NCBI RefSeq assembly: GCF_051014445.1
Contig: NC_135137.1
Location: forward strand, 33,171,501-33,235,500
Direction of reading: 5' to 3'
Length of the DNA: 64,000 nucleotides
Source of the DNA: Colletes latitarsis
Lineage: Eukaryota > Arthropoda > Insecta > Hymenoptera > Colletidae
Both the position numbers and the translations under genes were made by a program. A model generated the notes under the pieces. It ran no database searches. It had not been told where the DNA came from and saw only the letters and a program-made list of their open reading frames with translations. This document shows positions 25,101 to 37,100 of this stretch, piece after piece (positions within the stretch are counted from its first letter, which is position 1; each line of letters begins with the position of its first letter).

Positions 25101-28100
25101 TTTTGGTTTTCAATAATTTTTAAAATTGTCATGGCGTCTAACGTGTTAGATTCCGCACTTTTCATCAAATGATCCCTTTCAAGACTTAAAATAGACAAGA
25201 GATTCAAGACTTTAGACAGTTCCAAGCTTCATATTTCCATAATTTAAGCAAATTTTCTACTTCAAACTTAAGATTCGAACACAGCCCGTCGACACATCCC
25301 CCGAAAAGGATCGTCCAGGTAATTCCGACCGATAGGAGGAGCAACGAGGAAGCGCGTAAAGGTGAACGTACCGCCAATAACACGTTCGAGGCAACATTTA
25401 GGCGACCGGACGTCGAAAGCCCAGGCGGAACAAGGAAGCGGTTCGATAAGAGGAAAGTCCAACGACGGAGGAACGTTAGAGCAGGAGGACGAGGGGGGGT
25501 GTCGAAGGGTGGGACAGGAGAGGAGGTGGACACGCAAGTGTTAGAATTCCAGCGACGGAGTCACTGCGCCGCAAGAGAAGAGAAAGCGGCTCCGTTGAGA
25601 CGCAACAACAGGCAGTCGAGCAATCCAGCCGGCCAGGCATTCAGGCAGCCGTTGACCCACTTTTCGATCGTTTCTGCCGGGCAAATAGCGCGTCCGTGCA
25701 CGTACGCGAGCGCCAATCCTGGTGCACACGGGCACCGTGGAGGCTGCGGCGGTAAACGGGGACGCGGGGGATGCACCGTACGAACGCACCTTAGATGCAG
25801 TTATGCGCTGCAGAGGCCACGCGGACGGCGACGACGTGCGACGCGCCGGCCACGGGTTCTGCGTGTGCAACGTGAATCGAGTTCTAGTTGTCGGCAAACG
25901 GTGCATCCGAGTCGTTGCACCCCGACTGAGAGGGGAGGGGAGGGGAGGGGGAACGCGGCGGATGAATTGCAACGCTCGTACCTGTCGGCTTTTCCGTTTC
26001 ACCGAAGAGACGCGCGAATTTATGAAATCGTCACTCCGAGTAACGGAGATCTAACGCGCACGCGCACTTCGAGCCATCCTAGCGAACCTGCACTCGCGCT
26101 GGACACATGCTTCGACGTATCGTACAAGTTATAATATCTATGTCGTAATCATCGATGTCGAATGCTGTGTAAATGATATTTCGCGACGAAATTGTAATGG
26201 CGACATAGGGATCGTATAGATAGACATTTTTTTGATGCAACCCATTTTGCATATTTCTGTACTTTGTTTTATTTTAGTTTCGTAACGTATCGTACTGGTG
26301 AGAGTATTTTATGTTCGATTTATTCACATATGACAACTATTATGTATTGAATTGTTTTCGTTTGAGGGTTTTTAACTCGTACCAGTATCATTATAAAACT
26401 CGTCGTTTCTTCTATTAAAGAAGACTGGTTCTGCTTCCTCTGCAACGAAGCATCCATAGAAGACATGACCCAGCGCATAAAATGTGCATAATAGATTCAT
26501 ACAATTTATGGATGTATAGGGGAAAAACATAAAATCTATTATTGGTCGGTCACTTGTAAAATGAAAATACATTTATCCTCGTTATTTAATAATTGTTGAG
26601 GATTTTCTAATTAATAAAGTTAAATCATTGGTATTATATTGTTTACTTGCTGATGCTATGTGTATGAGAAATGGTATAGTTACCACCGCGAGGTCAAGTA
26701 AATGACAGAAGAATTTTTCTCTCTCGAAACCATACGCGACTTTTCTCTGAAACATTTTCGAAAAACGAATATGGCAAACGTAATAATCCGGGTGTTTTCG
26801 CCTTTTAGATTAAAATAACAATTGTCAGATGATACTGTTACGTGTCTCGTAAAATTGATTCTTAATATTATTCTCTCACCTTGGAGTCCTCGGTGTAGGC
26901 AAGTAACGTAAGCGAATCTGAGCTTAACCTTTAGAGGGTCGGCCTTTCTTCAATAAAATCTTGTAGATTTCATACCACAAGATTGTATACATAAGTAACG
27001 TAAGTCGTATGCAAAGTTATCGTGCAGATTCGGAGCCATTACAGTGGCGACTCCGGACCTCAAAGTTGGAGTAAAATAAGTTTTTTAATATTATTCGTTG
27101 ACAGTGTATATCCGGGATCGTTTTTAGGTCGTTGATAACGAATCTACAGCCAAACGTGGCTTCAGAGGACCAACTAGAGAGACTTCATAAAGCTATAGAC
27201 TTTGTCCCAAAAATTTGTAAAATTCTGTTTCGTTATAGTGGATCTGCTATTTTACAATTCTTAAATATGACTACAGATGTAACGTCTGCGTCAATTTTCG
27301 TCCATCACTTTGAATTTTATAAAGATTAAAACCCGAAGCCAACCAGAGGAAGTTCATTGTTGCAATTATAGAGAGTAATACTGCATGTACGTACGCGCAT
27401 ACACGCGTGAATTATGCGAGGCGCTGATCGAATTATGTGTGCCGACAAACAGTGCAACGTAGGCGGTGCATTACAGAGATAGAGAGACCCGTAGGTTTGA
27501 ACGACCTTAGGTTGCCTGAAGAAATACGTTTCATAGGTCCGAGAGCTTTCCTCGAATTAGCTACCTTTGATGCAACCATTTTCGTCGTTGCGATCGTAGA
27601 TTACATTGATCTAAGTAAGTCAAATAACTCATGAACACGTATTAATAAATCTAGTTCTATATTTTAATGTATTCGCAAGAATAATAATCGTTTCATACTT
27701 CGTATGGTCTGATAGGTTTTACTTATTCATTCATTATGATATCGCATGCTTTCGACCTTTAACGTTCTTCGAGTGGGATCGAAACTTCTATGAAAATATA
27801 AATAAAAATACTAATCTATGTAATATAAATGATCATTGATCTCTTTTGACAGTTTAATGGAGCATTTCTGTGCAAAATACCTTAGAAAAACATTTTTAGA
27901 TATTAGTTAAATCAATATTGAAAATACTGACTGGTTCAGATATAACACATCAAACAGTATAATATAATTTTCTTATAAATAAATCAAAGTTAAATCATCA
28001 ACAAACATTTTTAGATATTAGTTAAATCAATGTTAAAAATCCTGACTGGTTCAAATAAAACACATCAAACAGTATAATGTAATTTTCTTATAAAAGAAAA

Positions 28101-31100
28101 TTTTTAAATTTGAAAAATTTCTAGGCATTGTATTATAATATAAAGAAACAAAATGAAGTACAAAACTATCGAGTCATCGATGTCTCATTTTATGACCTAA
28201 GGAATCAATTTAAATAAAAAGAGTCGGAGAATTTCATTTTTAAGAACTGCAATTTCACTTTGACAATGCACTGGGTGAAGTCTAATAGAGATTTGTTATT
28301 CTAACTTTGTTTGAAATAAAAATAAGGTCCAATTACTCTGCATAAGCTCCCGTCGCAACGTTCAAAGAACTCTTTTCCAGAAGTCGTGTTATAATTTACC
28401 ACAGGCTGCAATTTATTTCACGCCGTCCATAATTTTTCAATTAATGACAGCTATTACCAGGAGTTTGCGGGAAATCGAACGTACGTGTGTCATTATACGC
28501 TAAAAGGAACAAAAAGAAACTGAGACGAAAGCTCTGGAAGGGAAATCAGAAACGAATTCCATTTACATATTTCCCATTTATATGCATCGTACGGGGAACA
28601 GGTACCATACGAGATACTGCTAATTGGTACTAATGCCGTGTGATCGTTTCAGATTGCTGCTTCTTCCCGCATTTTGCGATATAAAGTCGTTCGGGGAAAC
28701 CCGTGGGCATAAGATGCAAATTGCATATTCGCAAAATGCAAATGCACGCGCATAAAATGTAAGTGTATTTTCGAATTTGATACAACTAGGTACCACGGTC
28801 TGGGGTACGGTCGAAACATGCAAACCGTGGGCTTCGTGTAATTTCAGCTGCCGGTTTACGCGATGCATTGATCTTCGGAAACGTTCCGCGAATCGGATTC
28901 CCAACGGTCGATTATGGCGCCGTGGCTCGCACGCCGAACGACCGTAACGAATTCAGTATGCATTAATGACTTCTTCAATGTTTGAGACGATCGCCGTGTA
29001 TGAATTATTTAACCTCTAACGAACAGCGTTAAATTTCAGGTCAAAGGGAACGCTGGCCCATCGAGTTTTCGTTTTCTATCCGCGTTACGAATTACGACGA
29101 AGGACAATGAGAGCTCAAGATGCCACGGAGATTAATATCGTTGATGTTTATGCGAGAAGCAAGAAAGGAAATACGGATCACCTCGTAAATCAAATTTCTC
29201 GGTGCAACATTGCGATTACGACCGAATATAATAATTTATGTTTTTTTAGCTGCTTCGTCGGCGAGTGTATTGGAAGTTTTATTTCTCGGATTATACTGGG
29301 TAGACGCGGGAAGAGTTTATTCGATACGAATGTCAGGAGTGTATATTTCGGTGTTTCGTTTCGATTTTTCTTTGAAATTATACTTTATAATAATAGCTGA
29401 TAATTTGTTTCGGAAATAAGTTGGTGTTTCGTTAAAATAAATTTGATTTTTTCGTGTTTGTTAATATTGAGGTCTTTTCAGAACCTTTTCAAATAGTCTA
29501 AAAATAAAATTATATGAGAATTCATTCGTTTATTTTAGAGTACATGCAGGGTTTCGTGTATTAATAATATTATTTTTAGATAATCTATGTTTTCCAAGGG
29601 AGCTCGATATAAAATCAAAAATATTGGAATTGTGTTTCTACCGAATATCAAATACACAAAAATTGTTTCGACCAAGACTGTTTCTTTCCAAATAAAATTT
29701 CTTGCTCGACCATAACAATGTCTGCAAAAGACAGTTTGTGAACACTTTGATCGAACCACCCTGTACATAATGGTCAGTTGCAAGCTAGTGTATTTGTTCG
29801 TGGAGACGTTGGCGAGTGCAGATGGATTTTATGATTTAGGTTCAGGAATGTGAAAGAACGAGTCACATTGTAATTTCATTCTTACGCGCCACGGACATTA
29901 AACATACTCCAAGCGCAGTCGAACAAAGTTGTTCATTAATAATAAGTCTTTCTCGGTGGTGCAGAATGAACCACGACGAATTATCGCAAAGTACAATGAG
30001 AGCCCAGGATGGTGCAGAGATTAATACCGAGAAAATGTGAGCAGCAAGAAAGAAGAAATGGATCATGTCATAAATCGAAAGTTTCAGCGATGCGCTTCGA
30101 TTAGAATTTTAAAAGACTGGAAAGTTTATGTTCCTAATATCATACTACCTTTACGACCCAACAATGATATTAGTTCGTTCAATATAAGAATTCGATTAGA
30201 TTCAAGAACGAATTATTCATTTATTCGAATGATTAAAAAACATCAAAAGAATTTGCAAGATTCTACAGTAACCTAATTTATTTTATGAAAAAGGTATTGA
30301 CGAAAAAAATGGATTTTCCAGAAAATATTTATAGACTCGAGATTCGTTTACGAGAATTCGATTACATTGTAGAACGAAGGACGAAATGACTCCACGAAGG
30401 AATTCGAAAGGGATAGTCCCGGCAATCAGCGCGTCAAGGAAGAAAATTTAACAGTGAGCATCGGATCGAAGGCCGTGCAAACGAGGGAAGAATCCACGAA
30501 ATTATAGATAGCGTATAACCGTGAGTTTGTTCATGATTTCACGTTGGGAAGACTGCCGCGGTGCGCCGTAGTGTAATTATCCAATTACAAGACGTACAGC
30601 TGAATCCATTATGCATGACTACCTATCCCCCTTTTGCTATGGAGGCACTCTGTTCGCCATTAATTTCCACTGCGTTCTCTACGTACGATTTCAAGAGACA
30701 GAGATCGTCTCGATACACGTATCGAGACCACGGGTTTCTGCGGTACAAAGTAGACCGTTACCCTTCGGACTTTTGCATTGCAAAATTGCGGCTAGTCTCA
30801 TCCCGTGGATCGTGACCATTATCGAGTTGAGTCTCAAACGGCCGTTCGAGACATTAACAGAGAGTTATCGCCGCCATCCTTAACCGACAGGGACCGTTAA
30901 CGAAGTTGCAGAGCTTTTGGAAATTATTCCCCAGGTAAATAAATCGGAAAAATATCTACACACTAAATTATTCGTGAGCTATTACGAGTAATATTCCTTT
31001 CGAGTCCTTTTCAGCGAAAATTCTTTGTCTATTCAATATTTTCAACTAATTAATAATGTAACTAATAGCTCGAATATACTTTATTTAAAGGAAAGAATTA

Positions 31101-34100
31101 TCAACGAAAACTAACGAGTCCTTTGTAGGAATTATTAATCTTTTATGTGACACATCTTCATCGAAACCATTTTTATTCTAATCTTCTTTTAAACGTCAAC
31201 GCTAATCGTACACCATTTTTAACTCCACTATTAACCTTACATTCTCAAGTATTTACTATATTATATTTCGTACATTAACTATACCACTTGAAATAATTAC
31301 AGAAAATCGCCTGTCCCACGTTTGCATTTCCTAATGGTTACATAATGAATGAAACTTCCAAACATTATTTTGTATTTAAAAAATTTAAGTTTCGAAACAA
31401 GCTATTTAAGAGAATCGAAAGAATTCGGAACGGGAGAGATCGGTCGAATACAAATTAATTTCCGAGCGTGTCTCGAACAGAAGGCAAGATTATTCAGGTG
31501 ATATGTATTACTCGAACGTAACGTCCCATAAATATTCGTAATCTCTGGATTTACGTCCGGTATTATCGCTAGACAAGAGAATTTTATATTTGCATCAATA
31601 GGAGTTTTACTTATCTCCGTCGAGCGACTGCTCAAAAGCCAGCGGTCGAGAGGGACGTGAATCTACATCTTGCATTCCGTTCGCGAAACGGACGAGGTAC
31701 GGTAATAAGAATTAAGTACCGTTTCGAAACAAGGAAGGAGAAAAAAAAAGAGGAGATTCTCGAGCGAAATCAAAGTAAAACGAAGAGCCAGAGACTCGTC
31801 GCGCCGCGGAAGAGTCCCTCTCGGTTTTGCTAATCTCTTTCGAGACAAATGGCCGTTTCTAACATTGAAAACATGTATTTGCATTCATGCTCGGGACTGA
31901 AATGTCGACGATTCTTGACGTAGCTTTTAAGACTCGTCGGAGTCGGGGCTCGGTAACGGTCCATTCAATGGCGAAGAAATCCGCGATCGCGACTAAAACG
32001 ATGTATCCCAACGATGCCACGAAAGGTGTATCGGGGAGAATCCCGGTTCCCGTTAAGCGGTTGCAAACCGTATTATTACGCCAGTTGCTTACTCATGCCG
32101 TCCCTCTTGTACCCCTTTGAGTCGCGGATTACGAGGAAAGAACGTGGACGCACACAGATTTCCAGGAAATTCACTTTCACCGGACCTTGTCCGCGAGTGT
32201 TTCTCAAGTGACTCGCGCCATTAGTTTCTTTATCGAACGAGCCCACGGCTTCTGTCTCTTCTTTTTTATATTTACAACAGGAACAAAACTCGCCGTTTAC
32301 TCGTATAACCGATCCAAGGAGATAAAGGTACTTGTGTGTACATGTAAATAGTGCATTTTATATAAAAAAATAAAATCTATTTTAGTTCGAGTACGGTCAG
32401 TTAGATCACGGATTTTCAATCGGTATAAAATGAAGATTTTTTAGGTTTATTGAAAATAAATTTCTTAATATTTATTTCATTCTTCGGAGGCGATTTTCTG
32501 TAATAGTTTCAAGTGGTATAGTTTGTGTAAAAGATTTGCAAGAATATAAATGTTACAAAATATAATGTAAATACTTGAGAATGTTAGTAGTGGAATTGAA
32601 AATGGTACACGATTAGCGATTGTTGTGTCGATACGTTCTTGAAGAATGTAATTAATTTTGTTAACGACGTTTAAATTTCACAATCTGCGAGCACCCACGA
32701 CTGCATTCTCCGCGAATAAAAGGTTTTAGCAGAGATAAAGCGAAAAACGAAATCTGTTGTAAATTCTTGGGACGACACGAGATAACCTCTTTGAAAAATG
32801 TTGGCGACGACTACATCGGAGATAACGAGAGTATTGTACATAGTAATCATCAACATAGTGGCTCATTGAAGACTTCATTTTTGCAACTGTTTACGTTGTT
32901 AATTAGACACGAATCTATATTTCGTTTAACCCTTTTATTTTCAATATTTTTTAACGTAATAATACTTGAACAACTTTTGCAGGAAATTTCATTGTTATCA
33001 TTGTAATTATACAAATCATTTTGTATAATACAATGTTAATTTTTATCGTATAATTGTGAAATTCTCTTCGGTTGCATACTACGACAAATATTATTATTTA
33101 AAGGACACTATTTCACCGTGTGATTATTCAATTTTTCGTGTCAAGAAATAATTTTAAAACTCAACGATTGCAATATTCTATATGCGTATCTATCCATACG
33201 TTTCGACTAAATTTTTAAAAATCTAAAACAAGTAATTTTAAAAAAGTGTACAACTTTAATTCCATAACATTATCTCCATCAGACCATCAAGGTATGATTC
33301 TCATTACAATACTCCCAGAATTGGAACAAAATATTACAAACGAAATAAACGCAGAAGAAAATTTCGAACAAAGCTCGAATTACCACCGAGTCTCGAAAAG
33401 AAGTGGCTGTCAGGAGGAGACCGACTGGAATTAATCAACCGCAGAAGTTCGTCGTCGCCATCAATCTAAGACGCTGTTCGTCAGCGGCAATCACCCTGCC
33501 TGCGACCGTTTCCACCGGTAATTTATTAAAACACCATGAAATTCCAACGACTAATTGCTTCGTTAAAACCGAGCCGCAGCCCGCGAATAATCGTCGCTGG
33601 AGGAACGTTGCGTAACGGTACACGTTGAAAGCGCGACTTACGCGTTCGCCGATTTTAACGAGCCCCGGGAGTCTCGTGATCGACAGAGGCCGAGGGCGTT
33701 GAAATTTTCGGTGGATCGCGACCGTACTCACCTGAGGTGCTCTCTGACAGAATTCTTCCTCCGTGAGCGAAGTCAACGTAGCGCCGTCCACGTTGAAGCT
33801 CTCCAATGGCACCGAGGGCAACTGCAATTGCCTCCTGGCCCATTGTATCCAGGCTGCTACATCCGCCGCGCTCCAGCGTCGCGGTTCTGCAATAACAGCA
33901 TCGTTTCCTCGTTAATACCGTGCTTCCTGTTCGGGGTTTACGAAGTCTTTGCACCGAATTCGTGAATATCGAACAAACATGCACAGGAAGACGAAAAGAA
34001 GATTTTAAATTCCACTCAGTGGTCTGAGGAGCGGCCAGTTTGGTCCAGAAATCAATTCTTCGATTCTCATATTTTACCAAATACTTTTAGGTAACTCTAT

Positions 34101-37100
34101 GATTAGATACGGTGGTTCACAAATCAAATTTCGAAATTGGAATTATAATATTTTTGAAAGATAACCAACATTCTGGTTATCATTTAAATAAATTAGAACC
34201 CTGTCTCGTAAGAATTAAGTAGAATAAAACTTGTTGTGTTTGACTACACAGTGATCTAATTTCTACCAATCAGCAAGGTGATTTGTTTTCTTTTATATTT
34301 TAATTAAGTTTCTGATCGAAAGTCGTGGTTTGGTTTGCTTAAATTGTATTCCAATTTCGTCATCGATACGAGTCGAAGATCGCGTTAATCGAAGCCTAGG
34401 TTTAGTCATCGTGACGTGTCCAAGAACGAAAGTGTTGGAAAACTGGCGGAAGCATGACGCGACCTTGAACAGAGTCTCGAAATTTCGTAACTCTGCATGA
34501 AAGCAAGCTACGACTTCGTAACTTATTCCGAGCGTTCATTATGGTACGAAGTAATAGTCGAACCGGTCGCTCCTACGTCCACGAAGATAACGTCAAAGTC
34601 TCGCCCGCGGCAAGGTAGCAAGAAGACCTAAGTGTCTAATGGACACTCACGCACCTTCTTATTACTAAGAAATGGTACCTCTGGAATTTATTTGTTTATT
34701 ATGCCACGGTAGGCGGAGTGGTCGTTAAGTACTCTAACGGTGACGAATTTTTTTTTTTAGCTTTTAAAAGACGGTGCAACGTACTATGTAATTTTGGATC
34801 AAACGAACACTTTTTAAAATTTAATTACGCTTTGGCGAATTTCTGAATGTTCAATGTTATAATTAAAGTAAAGCGTTTCGATTTGCTCGTACAAAATGTC
34901 GACTTTTACTTGTCACTTTTCCGCTGGTTAATTTTAATCTTATCAGAGTGTGACTTTGGGCACTGAATTTTAATAACTTTAGGGTCTGTGTGATTTTATA
35001 AGTTAATAATACGTAAAAATTTACCTACAGACCCTGTGTTTAGATAAACTCATATAATAAATAATATTTTTATTTCGTTTCCTACTAGTTTAGGAACCAT
35101 TTTTAAATATCGTTTAAATTTAGATTTGAATCAACTTTGGAAAATAAATTGTATCAAAATAGTTAATTTACTTTTCAAGAATGGAACTCTTTTGTTTTTA
35201 ATTTGTTATCCTGTTTATCGATCGTTTAATTTGTCGACTTCTTCTATGTTTATTGATCCTAGAATTTTTATTTTCTGGTTCCGTGAAATGCTACACACTC
35301 AAGCTTGGTATGTGACCCGAGCCACATCCCGGTAGATTTAGGGTTAAAAGGACCTCAATATTCCTAGAACCGACCGCGCTGGATGTCGAGGCTGACTCCT
35401 CAAGGTGACGTTTTACGATTTGTATTGTTCGACGATTCAAAGGGTACAACGTTCCATCGAAAGTATCGTTCATACTGGCATCTCGTAAACGTCTCGACTG
35501 CTGAATAATACACGGAATTTTCCACCGGTATAAAAAAGTACCTCCTCTATTCCACGCAACCATTTTGAACAGTTGTACCGATTAAAAAATATATTAACAG
35601 TTTATAAAATAAATCGACCTACTTCGCAAATAAAAATCTCGACAAATATATTACATTTGAAATGGAAACATTGCATTCTGGTATTCAAACAGAACATATC
35701 CACATGGAGCACTGTTATTTTTAAAATGTTCGTTTACAAAAAAATAATACAAGAATTTAGCACGAATAATAATAATGTCAAAGTGATATAATAAGAAACA
35801 GAATTAGTGGCATTAAAAAATATTTTCCAAGAATATTCCAAGCATTAAAGATTATTATGTTGAAAAAGTATGTGGGATCTAGTAGTCTCTAGATATCCCC
35901 AAAGTTTCAGAATTTTCTAAACGTCCAGATCCTACTAATAATGATACTAACAAATTAGTGTCGAATTAGAGACACGTTTTTCAACGAAAACTGAAAAGAA
36001 ATGAGTGTTACTCACCTGGGTGGATTCCCAGTGCTACGCAGGTATTATCAAAGTCTTTCTGCAGCTGTTGGATAGCCAGACTGAGGACGGGCTCGATCTG
36101 TTCTCTGGTCAGGTCCCCGACGCACTCACCGGGTTCCATGTCTTCCACGAACCCGGTGCCGACGCTACCAAGATCCACGGGTCTCAGATTGTACTTCCTT
36201 TGAAAGCTGGTGTCCCTCAGAACCTCCCTCAGCAACTGATGGTCGCTCTTTTGGCCGTCCTTGAAAAGCTCCTCCTCCTTTTGCAGAGGATTGCTAACCT
36301 CGTCCTGTATTCTCTCGAGTTTCAGGACATTTGTTCTCGCAACGTCCGCGAAATCCTTTCGAGCGCCCTTGAAGAGCAAGTTCCTCAGCGGCGAACTGTT
36401 CTCGAGCTCTATCGGATCGGGCGAAGAGGATGTCGTTGATGAAGAAGACGACAACGAAGAGGAATTGCTGCTGACGCTGCTGCTGCTGCTGCAATTGGAC
36501 CGAGGCTCTTCTTTGAAGAGGATTTCCTTCAGCAACGGGTGTCCTTGCACTCCGGCATCTTCTTTCTTAGCGAAGAAATCCGCGTCAAGGCTGTTGTAAA
36601 TGTCCTCCTCCGTTCTGGGCGGCGTGCACGGCACTGTGCAATCGGTCGAATCCTCCCTGTACCCCAGACTCTCGGCCAGCAGTCTGAAACCAAAGTTACA
36701 GGTAGGGTGCATATCATTGGAGGGTTTAGTATCGCGATTTGATTATCGTCGATGCTTAAATTTCCAGGGGAGAGGGTCCTCTAGGCTTGGGGCTCAAAAA
36801 GAAAGGCAACTTTAAATTCAAGGCCATTTCAAGGTCGTAGTTTCAAGGAGGTTGTTGAAATCGTCTTGACGAATATAGACGAAAAATAGTGCTGCTTCAA
36901 AATGTTAAGATGACTGATTCTTTAACAACAAAGTTACTTTTTGAAGATATTTAACCCTTTGCACTCTACTCGAACAAAATACGTACCATAGCTAGATTCA
37001 AGTTGGGAAATATACGAATAAAATTTAAATTATACATTTTTATGGAGAAGAGAATATTTTTGTAAAGTCTCTCGAAGTGCAAAAGGTTAATATTGTAATT

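Noticed and set aside
25499..26134. Long plus-strand open stretch (about 211 codons) in intron 3
   Set aside because: Arg/Ser/Ala-rich, overlapping open stretches on the other strand, no family resemblance; explained by CpG-rich composition.
36261..36599. Plus-strand open stretch with Glu/Asp/Leu runs
   Set aside because: Antisense shadow of Ets98B exon 2.
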